This document shows positions 18,580 to 27,800 of a DNA stretch of 64,000 nucleotides, one piece after another. The stretch lies in the NCBI RefSeq assembly GCF_008727715.1, contig NZ_CP044218.1, forward strand, positions 558,001 through 622,000, read 5' to 3'. This DNA comes from Mesorhizobium terrae (lineage in GTDB: Bacteria > Pseudomonadota > Alphaproteobacteria > Rhizobiales > Rhizobiaceae). Under the pieces are notes generated by a model. It made no database searches. It saw only the letters and a list, made by a program, of their open reading frames with translations, and was not told where the DNA came from. Position 1 is the stretch's first letter; the number at the start of each line of letters is the position of its first letter. The translations under genes and the position numbers were made by a program.

Positions 18580-18933
18580 CTATGGATTCCCGGCGATCGT
18601 CTTGAGCGTCACCTTGATAAAGCGGCGGACCTGATCGAGATCCAGTTCGGTGATGGCAACGGGTTTCTTCGCCGTCATCATGCGCAGCACGAACAGTTCC
18701 CCGGCTTCGGGAAACTCATCGTAGAGCCGCTTCGCGATCTCAAGACCCTCCCTGCCGGCGATGCGCAATCCGTCGAGATGCGCCTCCAGCCGCTCGACCA
18801 GGCGGGCCAGGCGCTCCGCGTCCATGTCCGGATTCTCGCCGGGATTGAGCAAGTGACGGTCGTAGATATTCCACAGATGCGCCGCCATCTCGGCATGCTG
18901 GCGTACGATCTCGGGAAGGATCGGGGCTGACAT
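18580..18933 (-). pseudogene. Truncated TIGR02270-family T6SS-associated protein (N-terminal remnant)
   Basis: 117 residues on the - strand starting MSAPILPEIVRQHAEMAAHL, with EAHLDGLRIAGREG near residue 68. Both segments match the N-terminus of TIGR02270 proteins, HEAT-repeat-like proteins of about 400 residues commonly found between DUF6484 and DUF2169 genes. Here the frame ends after 117 codons, 18 bases from the end of the convergent immunity candidate, so about three quarters of the protein is missing. It overlaps the DUF6484 gene by one base, in the usual order vgrG, DUF6484, TIGR02270. It may still be translated as a short protein. Confidence 0.7.
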
Positions 18934-19358
18934 CAGTTCAGGTTCACCGAGCCGCCCCGCACCCGGTTCGTGGCACTGGCGTGGCTTGTCACATAAGTGC
19001 CGCGAATCAGGATGCGGCCGTCCTTCTCCATGACGATCCGCGCTTTGCCGCAGCGAAGCTCGATGCGCTCGTTGCCGACGATGAGTACGTTTTCGCCGTC
19101 TCGGACCACCTGCGGCGGCGCGTTCTTGCGGGTCGGCTCGACAATGCGCCCCACGATCAATGGCCGAGCTGGGTCGCCTTCTTGAAACAGCAGCGCTACC
19201 TCCGCTCCCACCATCGCCGATGTCAGTTCGGTAAGACTGCGCGCTGCAATCGCTTCTTCCCGGGGGTTGCCTGGGAAGATCACCAGCGGAGCGGTGTCGT
19301 CGAAGCCGAGAAAGACGCCGATCACCACACCTTCTATGCGCTCCAGTGTATCCGCCAT
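18933..19358 (-). CDS. DUF6484-domain protein, VgrG-associated
   Basis: 141 residues. The core (about 5-80) contains IEGVVIGVFLGFDDTAPLV, FPGNPREEAIAARSL and LLFQEGDPARPLIVGRI, the pattern of DUF6484, small beta domains encoded next to vgrG and TIGR02270 genes. The last 45 residues (IELRCGKARIVMEKDGRILI) closely resemble the last 55 of the adjacent VgrG (IQLKCGDAVITMKKNGEIVI). The protein therefore probably ends in a beta-prism tip like that of VgrG. Twelve bases separate it from vgrG; same operon. The function is not established. Confidence 0.75.
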   Translation of the reverse strand: MADTLERIEGVVIGVFLGFDDTAPLVIFPGNPREEAIAARSLTELTSAMVGAEVALLFQEGDPARPLIVGRIVEPTRKNAPPQVVRDGENVLIVGNERIELRCGKARIVMEKDGRILIRGTYVTSHASATNRVRGGSVNLN

Positions 19359-19370
19359 CGCCTTACACCT

Positions 19371-21698
19371 TCAGTTCTGGGTAATCTTGCTGCCCTTGAG
19401 CGACATGTCGCCCGATGCCTTCGCATTGATCTTGCCGGAGGCATTGATCGACACATCCTTGCCCTTGATGACGATCTCGCCGTTCTTTTTCATGGTGATG
19501 ACGGCATCGCCGCATTTTAGCTGGATCTCATCTTTCGCCTCAAGCGTCAGGGTCTTACCTACAGAAATGCCGGAATCCTCACCGACCTGGATGAGGCTCT
19601 TCTTGCCGATCTTGAGTTCATGAGCGCCGCTGATTTGGGTCGAGTTGTCCTCGCCCACCTTAACAATCCACGTCTTAGCGATCTCCGAATTCTGCGCGCC
19701 GCCGATCTTGATGCCCTGATCGGCAGCGATTTGGACACTCTGGCTGGCGCCGATGTCCCAGCTATCCGCAGCGCCAATGCTGTGGCTTTGGCTGATGCCA
19801 ACGCTCACCGTCCGTGTCGCTCCGATGGTATTCACTTGCGCTGCGCCCACGGTCCGCGCTTCAGCGGCACCAACCGTATCCACACGCGCCGCACCCACTG
19901 TGACCGTCTGAACCAACCCAACCGTCTGCGAATGGTTGGCGTCGATATTTTCCGTAGAATTGGCGACGACGTGGATCGTCTCGTTGGCCTGGACCGTCAG
20001 CGAGCGGTTTGCGCCTACCGTCTCGGTGTCGTTGCTGCCGATGTTGGTGGTCTGGTTGACGCCGACCTTGACGGTCTTGTTGTTGCCGACGTCCTCGTCG
20101 AGGTTGTGACCGACAGAGTGCTTGGCATCGTGGTCGATGCGGTCGGACTGGTCGTGCTGCACCGTCTTGTTACGGTCATGCTTGATCAGCAGGTGGTGGT
20201 CCTTCTGGGCCTGGAAATTGACCAGTTCGGAACCCGCCTTGTCCTCGAACATAAGCTCGTTGTAACCACCGCCGCCTTTCGAGGAATTGGACTTCCAGCC
20301 CGATTGCGTGGCATTGGCAGGCAAGCCGTAGGGCGGCATCTCAGCGGCGTTGTAGACCCGGCCGGTGATGATCGGCAGGTCCGGGTCGCCCTCGATGAAG
20401 TCGACGATGACCTCCTGGCCGATGCGCGGGATCTGGATGAAGCCCCAGCCGCTGCCGGCCCAGGTCTGCGACACGCGCACGAAGCAGGAAGAGTTTTGGT
20501 CCTTCTTGCCGAGGCGATCCCAATGAAATTGCACCTTCACCCGTGCGTACTTGTCGGTGAAGATTTCTTCGCCCGAAGGCCCTACCACCGTCGCCGTCTG
20601 TGGCCCGCGCATGACCGGCCGCGGCGTGATGCGCGGCGGGCGGTAAGGCAATTTGGTCGGCGCAACGCCGAGCACCACTTTGAAGTTTTCGTTATGGGCC
20701 TCGTTCTGTGTCCGGTAACCCGGATCGAACAGCCGGTATTCGGCGCTGACCACCAGATAGTCCTGGTTCTGGTCGTCGCGCGGAAAACTTTCGAGCTTGA
20801 ATTTGCAACCGGAAAAGAGACCGCGCACGGTACCCACCGCCGTGCTGTGCCGATGCACCGCCTGTAACTCCTCGCGGCGAATTCCAGCAATCGTGTCGCC
20901 CCGGCCGACATCGAGATGCGCTCCGGGTTGGCGATAGTTTTCGCCCGAGGCCTCCTTATGGCCGAACGGTTGGGCGGACTTCGCCATCAGATCCGCGCCG
21001 GGCTTTTCGAAATCATAGTCCGTATGGGCATATGCACCCGGCCGCACCGCACTGCCTGGAATCCATTCGGTGATGTATTCAACGTCGCGCCGCGAGCCCT
21101 GACCCTCGAAGTTATAGAGCACTTTGTCGTAGCCTGGCGCTGGCTTCAGCTTGCTCATCGCATCGCACAGCACCAGCGTGTGTTTGCCTTCGTCGTGCTC
21201 GAAGAAATAGAAAATGCCTTCGTGCTCGAGCAACCGTTGGACGAAATCGAGATCGCTCTCGTCATATTGGACGCAATATTCTCGCGAGGGGTAGGAACCC
21301 TGCAGCCGCTTCTCGAATTTGGCTATGCCATATTTCGAGAAGATCTTTTCGACGATCTCCACCGCCGTCATGTTCTGGAAGATACGGCAATCGGTGGTGT
21401 TGCCGAGGAACCAGAGCCACGGTCTGATCACCGCTTCGTAAAAGGCCAGCCTGTCTTCAATACGGGTAAGCCTGAACTCCGACACGAGACCGCTGAACCA
21501 GCGCTTCGGGTCGGATTCACCCTCGACCGAAACGACACCGCCCAGCATCTTCAACGGGTCGACGTCACGGCTCTTGCTGACGAACCCAACGGTATAGGAA
21601 AAACAACGGCTGACCTCATCGCGGCCGATGAGATGGGTGAAGGTCAGCAGGTCAGCGCCCACCGGCGTTTGCACAACCGTGGCGCGTTCATTCGGCAT
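19371..21698 (-). CDS. vgrG: VgrG (TssI), T6SS spike protein
   Basis: 775 residues. The gp27-like part (about 10-350) includes YDESDLDFVQRLLEHEGIFY. The gp5 OB-fold (about 370-465) contains VRVSQTWAGSGWGFIQIPRI and VDFIEGDPDLPIITGRVYNA. From about 540 to 670 runs a long imperfect repeat of VG.N/A..T.TVG type units forming the beta-prism, and the tip ends in AKASGDMSLKGSKITQN. No extra enzymatic domain is attached, so it should act with separate cargo such as the DUF4150 nuclease. AGGAGAGG lies 7 bases upstream of the ATG. It is divergent from the second FHA gene. Confidence 0.97.
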   Translation of the reverse strand: MPNERATVVQTPVGADLLTFTHLIGRDEVSRCFSYTVGFVSKSRDVDPLKMLGGVVSVEGESDPKRWFSGLVSEFRLTRIEDRLAFYEAVIRPWLWFLGNTTDCRIFQNMTAVEIVEKIFSKYGIAKFEKRLQGSYPSREYCVQYDESDLDFVQRLLEHEGIFYFFEHDEGKHTLVLCDAMSKLKPAPGYDKVLYNFEGQGSRRDVEYITEWIPGSAVRPGAYAHTDYDFEKPGADLMAKSAQPFGHKEASGENYRQPGAHLDVGRGDTIAGIRREELQAVHRHSTAVGTVRGLFSGCKFKLESFPRDDQNQDYLVVSAEYRLFDPGYRTQNEAHNENFKVVLGVAPTKLPYRPPRITPRPVMRGPQTATVVGPSGEEIFTDKYARVKVQFHWDRLGKKDQNSSCFVRVSQTWAGSGWGFIQIPRIGQEVIVDFIEGDPDLPIITGRVYNAAEMPPYGLPANATQSGWKSNSSKGGGGYNELMFEDKAGSELVNFQAQKDHHLLIKHDRNKTVQHDQSDRIDHDAKHSVGHNLDEDVGNNKTVKVGVNQTTNIGSNDTETVGANRSLTVQANETIHVVANSTENIDANHSQTVGLVQTVTVGAARVDTVGAAEARTVGAAQVNTIGATRTVSVGISQSHSIGAADSWDIGASQSVQIAADQGIKIGGAQNSEIAKTWIVKVGEDNSTQISGAHELKIGKKSLIQVGEDSGISVGKTLTLEAKDEIQLKCGDAVITMKKNGEIVIKGKDVSINASGKINAKASGDMSLKGSKITQN

Positions 21699-21944
21699 GG
21701 TTCGTGCCTCTCCTGGACGCGGCCGCCAGTGTGATGAATCGAAGCCCTCGTTCTATTAACTGCGTCACGTTCGGGAACTTCATAGCCACCGCACCGAAGC
21801 CCGATAAGCCTAGCACATGTTTGATGGAGGCTAAATAACGGTGTGGCTGAACTGCTCCCGGCGCCTTCATGTGAAACGCGCCTCGCCCGCTGCCCCTGCA
21901 AGCTGCTAGAATAGCCTGGATATTGGGCGTGCCGGCGGTTGCGG
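21699..21944. promoter_or_regulatory. Divergent intergenic region between vgrG and the second FHA operon
   Basis: About 245 bases between two operons transcribed away from each other. It must hold both promoters. A good ribosome site for vgrG (AGGAGAGG on the - strand) is seen near 21706-21713. No convincing -35/-10 pair or sigma-54 site was recognised on either strand. A short inverted element or operator was looked for and not found. Confidence 0.4.
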
Positions 21945-23024
21945 ATGTTCATCTCGCTACAGATCAGCAATCTTGACAGGCTGCCGGCAGGCATCGCGAC
22001 GAGCTATGCCGCCCGCGACCGCAGCTTCGAAATCGGGCGCGAAAATTGCGACTGGACACTGGCCGACCCCGACAAGTTCATTTCCGGCCGACATTGCGAA
22101 ATCCGCTATCAGGCGGGTTCGTTCTGGCTCTATGACGTCTCGCGCAACGGTACTTTCGTCAACGGTTCAGGCCAGCGCATTGGCGCGCCGCATCGGCTGG
22201 CCCAAGGCGACCGACTGCTGATCGGCTGTTACGTCGTCGCCGTTTCGATCGACGAAGAGCGTGTTGCTACCGGTCATCCGCAAGAAAGGACCGGTTCGAC
22301 GCAACGCGAACTGCCGTCGTCAACGGGAAGGCCGCAGGAATTCGGTAATGCGCCATCCCTCAATCCGGCGCAGCAGCGCCCTGGCGAGACGGCACAGGTA
22401 TCGACGTCTTCGGCACTGCGGCCCAGCCCAGCTGTCCCTGCCAATCGGCCGGCGGAAGCGGACGCGATGTTGCGGGAGATCGCCAAAGCAGCCGGCATTG
22501 CACCGGAGTTGCTGCAATCGCGCGACCCGCATGACGTGGCTGCCGAGATCGGCGCGGTGCTGAGAACCACGGTCGAGCAATTGTCCTTGCTGCTCAAGGC
22601 ACGCGCCGCAGCCAAAGTACTCGCCAAGAGCGCGGATCGCACGATGATCGGCGCGGAGGACAACAACCCGCTGAAATTCGTGCCGGGCACCGACGACATA
22701 ATGGAGATCATGTTCGCCAAACGCAGGGCCGGCTATCTTGATGCCAAGCATAGCGTTGAGGACGCGTTCCGCGACCTGAAGGCCCACGAAATCGCCACCT
22801 ACGCTGCCATGCAGGTCGCGCTTTCGAGGCTGCTAGACGACCTGTCGCCGGAGGCTATCGCCAAAAGAATTCCACCTGCTTCCTTTTCGTCCAGGAAAAG
22901 CCAGGCCTGGGATGCGCTTGTTGCGACGTGGCGGATGATGGAGGACAAGCACGAAAACGGTATGCTGGATGTCTTCCTCGCCTATTTCGCCGAAGCCTAC
23001 ACCAAGGCGGCTAAGCAAAAATAG
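21945..23024 (+). CDS. FHA-domain T6SS protein, TagH/ImpI type (copy 2)
   Basis: 359 residues from the ATG at 21945 (a TTG two codons earlier is also open). Residues 1-100 are a canonical FHA domain: EIGRENCDW, FISGRHCEIRY and SRNGTFVNG, with all phosphothreonine-contacting positions present, unlike copy 1. The C-terminal domain (about 165-355) contains NNPLKFVPGTDDIMEIMFAK, the same block as in copy 1. It starts the operon with tssL2, tssM2, the phosphatase and the kinase, so it is the FHA protein most likely to read the kinase's signal. A 293-base gap with a small palindrome follows. Confidence 0.92.
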   Translation: MFISLQISNLDRLPAGIATSYAARDRSFEIGRENCDWTLADPDKFISGRHCEIRYQAGSFWLYDVSRNGTFVNGSGQRIGAPHRLAQGDRLLIGCYVVAVSIDEERVATGHPQERTGSTQRELPSSTGRPQEFGNAPSLNPAQQRPGETAQVSTSSALRPSPAVPANRPAEADAMLREIAKAAGIAPELLQSRDPHDVAAEIGAVLRTTVEQLSLLLKARAAAKVLAKSADRTMIGAEDNNPLKFVPGTDDIMEIMFAKRRAGYLDAKHSVEDAFRDLKAHEIATYAAMQVALSRLLDDLSPEAIAKRIPPASFSSRKSQAWDALVATWRMMEDKHENGMLDVFLAYFAEAYTKAAKQK

Positions 23025-23317
23025 CCGGGCAGGTAGCAGGCCTCAGCGGCGCTGATGCGCTCTGTGTGACGGGCCTCATAGAAGAAGTCGTCTCTTTGAT
23101 CATCCTGCTTTCCGATTTCCATCGGCTTCCCGTGCGATTAGGATAACGCATGGGAGCTTGCCCGGCGGGCAATGCGGCCGTGGCTTGGGGCGTGTGCAGG
23201 AATGTCATGTTTCCGCAAGATCAGCCTTTTCATCCGGTCCGCAGCGAAGATTGAGCCCGGCCCAGGCCTCCCTTCCCGCCCTAGAAATGCTCGTTGCAAC
23301 TCGACACGGGTGCGCCG
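23025..23317 (+). other. Gap between FHA copy 2 and tssL copy 2, with an inverted repeat at 23158-23172
   Basis: No coding frame in this stretch is convincing. It contains the perfect inverted repeat TTGCCC-GGC-GGGCAA (23158-23172), which could form a short GC-rich hairpin. It lacks a following T-run, so it is not a clear terminator. It may be an operator or a transcript-processing site. The unusual length of the gap suggests that tssL2 has its own promoter. Confidence 0.4.
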
Positions 23318-24850
23318 ATGAGCTCGAAGGACGACCCCTCCGAACCACCGGAAAAAACCATCATCCGCGCGTCACGGCCAGGAAAAAAGCCGCTTGGCGC
23401 TCCCGATGGCTCCGGTCCGCAAAGCGTGCAACGTGCTCCGACACCCGCCAGAGAAACGACGATCTTCGACCCCGGCGTCGGCCGGCAGATGCCGCTCGGC
23501 TGGTCGTCCGGAACCGTGGTCGTTCAGGAAGCCACGCCAGGAGCAGCCCCTGCCCCGATACTCGCGTTGCAGCAGGACGTTCTGCTCAACGCCACCGCCG
23601 GCGTGAAGTATGCAGCGGCAAATCCTATCCTTGCCGCCGCGGCCCCTTTGCTGATGCTCTTCGGACAGTTGCGGCTCATACCGGTCGAACGACAAGCGGC
23701 GGCCTTGGCGGAGCATATCGCCGACGCCGTCGAGACTTTCGACCGCACAATCGCCAAGGCCGCTATTGGCGAAGAGGATGCCCGCATCGCGAAATTCGCC
23801 CTTTGCGAAACCGCTGACGACCTTGTCGGCAACCTGCCCTGGCCGAGCAAGGAAACCTGGCTTCAGCACAGCCTGGTGGCGCAGTTCTTCCACACGAAGC
23901 CAACAGGCGTCGGCTTTTACGACGCGCTGAACAGTATCCTCGCCAAGCCCGAAGCGCATTACGACCTGCTCGAACTGATGCATGCCTGCCTGTCGCTGGG
24001 TTTCGAAGGCCAGTACCGAGGCCTGCCGGGCGAACGGAATACACTCGAACGTGTCCGGCGCGACGTCTACGACACGTTGCGTTACTTCAGGCCACGCGCC
24101 GCCGGCGACATCTCACCCCGGTGGCAAGGCATAGCGGCGCCGATGTCCAAGCCACGCGGACGGCTACCGCTCTGGGCGGTCGCAGCCGCCGCGGCGACCC
24201 TGGTGACAGCGGCCTTCTTCGGGCTGCGGATATTGATCACCGACGAAGGCGACGCGACCGCCGGCGCGTTGCTGGCACTCAATCCTTCGACCCCAATTAT
24301 CATCGAACGTGCCAGCGTGGCGGCACCCGGCGAACCGGCGGAAGCCAGCCCGCCGCCACCGACGGTCCCCGATACCACTCAGGTCGACCGCATCCGCACC
24401 GCACTCGCCAAGGAGATCACCGGCGGCGGACTGAGTGTCGGCACGAAGGGTGATTTCATCGTTGTCGAGATCAGCAACCAGCTTTCGTTCGCTTCCGGCC
24501 AGGCAGAGACGAAGGCGCAGTTCCAGCCGATCGCAGCCGACATCGCCACGGCGCTCGATGCCGAGCCAGGACCGATCAGGATCGTCGGGCACACCGACAA
24601 TGTGAAGCCGAAGAACACGAGCACATTCAAATCGAATTTCGACCTTTCCGTCGCCCGCGCCAAAGCAGTGGAGGCGATGCTTACCAAGCAGTTGAAGGAC
24701 CCGTCGCGGCTCAGCACAGACGGCAAGGGCGAGGACGAACCGATCGCCGACAATCAAACGGCGGACGGTCGCGCCAAGAACCGCCGCGTTGACATCATGA
24801 TCCCCAAACAGGAAACTTTACAAGCCGGCTCAGCGGAGAACGGCAACTGA
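23318..24850 (+). CDS. TssL with C-terminal OmpA domain (copy 2)
   Basis: 510 residues from the ATG at 23318; a TTG at 23294 would add eight residues. The N-terminal 65 residues are disordered-looking and carry EKTIIRASRPGKK and RETTIFDPG, Thr-centred motifs of the kind phosphorylated by PpkA and bound by FHA proteins in Agrobacterium TssL (known there, inferred here). The DotU domain spans about 75-265 with MHACLSLGFEGQYRGLPGE. A membrane helix lies at about 283-304, then an OmpA domain (about 350-500) with VGHTDNV and KNRRVDIMI. The stop overlaps the tssM2 start (TGATG). Confidence 0.94.
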   Translation: MSSKDDPSEPPEKTIIRASRPGKKPLGAPDGSGPQSVQRAPTPARETTIFDPGVGRQMPLGWSSGTVVVQEATPGAAPAPILALQQDVLLNATAGVKYAAANPILAAAAPLLMLFGQLRLIPVERQAAALAEHIADAVETFDRTIAKAAIGEEDARIAKFALCETADDLVGNLPWPSKETWLQHSLVAQFFHTKPTGVGFYDALNSILAKPEAHYDLLELMHACLSLGFEGQYRGLPGERNTLERVRRDVYDTLRYFRPRAAGDISPRWQGIAAPMSKPRGRLPLWAVAAAAATLVTAAFFGLRILITDEGDATAGALLALNPSTPIIIERASVAAPGEPAEASPPPPTVPDTTQVDRIRTALAKEITGGGLSVGTKGDFIVVEISNQLSFASGQAETKAQFQPIAADIATALDAEPGPIRIVGHTDNVKPKNTSTFKSNFDLSVARAKAVEAMLTKQLKDPSRLSTDGKGEDEPIADNQTADGRAKNRRVDIMIPKQETLQAGSAENGN

Positions 24851-27800
24851 TGCGCTGGTTGCCGCGGATATTCAACATGATCGCCCTGGCGGGCTTCTCG
24901 GCCGCCGTCTGGTATGCCGGACCGCTGATCCGCTTCGCCGATACCCGCCCGCTTGGCCCCATGTGGCTCAGGGCGACAATCATCGGCGTCACCGTTGCGG
25001 TGCTTGCGCTGTTCTACGGCATCCGCTTCTGGCAGCAACGCAAGGCGCAAAAAGCGCTCGAAACGGCCATTGTGCGCAGCGACGAGCCAAACGACGATTC
25101 GCAGGCGCTCGAAGCGCGCATGGGCGAAGCCATCGCCACGCTGAAGCGGACGAGCGGCAAGCGCAATTTCCTCTATGACATCCCCTGGTACGTCATCATC
25201 GGCCCGCCCGGGGCCGGCAAGACGACGGCGCTGGTCAATTCCGGGCTGAAGTTTCCGCTTGCCAGTTCCGGCAGCGCACAGCCGGTGGCCGGCGTCGGCG
25301 GCACGCGCTTATGCGACTGGTGGTTCACGGACGAGGCAGTGCTGATCGACACGGCCGGCCGCTACACGACCCAGGGGTCGGACCGTGAGCGCGACAAGGC
25401 GAGTTGGCTCGCTTTCCTGCGATTGCTCAAGAAATACCGCACCAGGCAACCGATCAACGGTGTGATCCTCGCCATCAGCCTTGCCGATCTGATCGGCTTC
25501 GACGACCAGCAGCTAGACGCGCATGTCACCGAAATCAGAAGCCGCCTGCGCGAACTGCACGAGACGTTGAAAATCCAGTTCCCGGTCTATCTGCTCTTCA
25601 CCAAGGCCGATCTCGTCGCTGGCTTCATGGACTATTTCGGCGATTTCGACGAGGCACGCAGGCGCAAGGTGTGGGGCGCGACCTTTCAGACCGCCGACCG
25701 CACCAAAAATATGGCTGGCGAGGCGCCGGCGGAATTCGACGGACTTGCGAGGCGGCTCGCCGAGGAAATTGCCGACCGTCTGCAGGACGAGACCGATCCG
25801 GTGGCGCGGATCGCACTCTTCGGTTTTCCGGCTCAGTTCGGCGCGCTCAGGAACCGGATAACGCAGTTCATCGGCAGCCTGTTCGATGCATCTCGATCAC
25901 AGGTGAATGTCAGCCTGCGTGGGCTCTATTTCTCGTCCGGCACCCAGGAGGGGACACCCTTCGACCAGGTGCTGGGCGCGATCGGCCGCAGCTTCGGCAG
26001 CACCCCGCAAGCGTATCTTTCCGGCACCGGCAAGAGCTTCTTCCTGCACGACCTCCTGACCAAGGTGATCTTCCCGGAATCGGGCTGGGTATCTTTCGAC
26101 CGGGTGGCTGAACGGCGCGCCAGCTTGACCAGGTTTGGCGGCTTGGCGGCGATCGGGCTGGGGGCTTTGGCGGCACTTGGGGTGCTTGGCCTCAGCTTCT
26201 TCGCCAACAAATCGTTGATCGCCTCCACCCGGCAAGCGATGGCGCAGTATCGCGACAGCGCGGATTCGCTGCTCAAAAGCACGGCTGTGACCGACGTCGA
26301 TCTGGAGAACGTCATCGGCCCGCTCGATCAGTTGCGCAGCCTGCCGGCCGGTTTCGAAAGCGGAGCCCAAGGCAAGCCAATTGAGGAAGCCTTCGGATTG
26401 AGCCAGCGGGAGAGGCTGCAGTCCGCCTCCAAGACGGCCTATCGACAGGCGCTTGAACGAACCTTCCGCTCCCGGCTCCTGGTTCAGGCAGAGCGGACGA
26501 TCCAGGCCAGGATGGCCGATCCGGCTGCGCTCTACCAGCCGCTGAAGATCTACCTGATGCTGGGCGGCAAGGCGCCGAAGGTCGATGACGAGTTGATCGT
26601 CTCATGGATGAAGCAGGACTGGGAAGAAAACCGTTATCCAGGTGAGAACAACCGCGAAGGCCGCGTCCAGATCGAAAAACATCTGCGCGCCATGCTTGCC
26701 CTCGATGACGCTTATGATCCAGTCTTCGAACTCAACCAACCCCTGATCGAGGCCGCGCAACGCTCGCTCGGGCGCATGAGCTTGGCTGACCGCGCATCGG
26801 CGCTGATCAAGTCAGCGGTCTACGCCGCAACGCTGAGCGACTTCTCCGTCGCAACCAAAGCCGGCCCCGAGGCGCAGCTTTTGTTCGAACGCATGGATGG
26901 CGGCGACCTCGCCGATCTTCATGTTCCCGGTCTTTACACCCGCGCCGGATTCAACAGCTTCTTCCTGCCGCAGCTTTCACGCATCGCGCAGATGCTTGTC
27001 GACGAGCGATGGGTGCTCGGCGGTGGCGGCGAACAAGGCGGCATCGATCAAGATCTGCCCAAACTCGGCCCCGAACTCGTCGACCGCTACGGCAAGGAAT
27101 TCGCCGCCGCGTGGAAAGGCACGCTCGATCAGCTGAAGTTCAAGGCGATGCTGAAGGACAAACCGCAATATATCGCGCTCTCGGCGGCCGCTTCGCCGGA
27201 CTCACCGCTCGACCAGCTGTTTACGGCGATCGCCGATGAGACCGCGCTGACGAAAGACAACACCGCCTCAGAGGGCGAGACCGGAATTGCGCTGAAGGAC
27301 CCGGCTGGGATGGCCAAAGGCCTGGCCCGCATCGGCTTGCAAATCGCCGGGGGCAAATCGCAAAGCCGCGCGGGCACAAGCTCAGCTCTGGCGCAAAATG
27401 CCGGCGCCAGCGTCGAGGCGCAGTTCCGGTCTTTCCAGACGCTGGTCAGCGGCACTGCCGGGCACAGGCCGCTCGATGCGCTGACGCAGAACTTTCGCGA
27501 TATCTTCCAGAGCTTGAAGCTCTCGGCCGATGTCCCCTCGCAGACCGAACGTGTCAACGCGAACCTGCGGCTACAGATATCGACACTACGCGCCAATGTC
27601 TCGCGCCTGCCCAAGCCGCTCGCGCGCATGGTGACGGCCACGGCGGACGAGTTTGAAGGCAATGTCGCCGAGACTTCCGTGGCCAACCTCAACCAGAACC
27701 TCGATCAGTCCGTCACGCGCGCCTGCGAGGCGGTGGTCAATGGCCACTATCCTTTCGCTGGAGACGGCACGGAAGACATCTCGATCGCGGATTTCGCCAA

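Noticed and set aside
19620..20867. A 415-codon + strand frame opposite vgrG with repetitive content
   Set aside because: Its repeats are simply the complement of the VgrG prism repeats.
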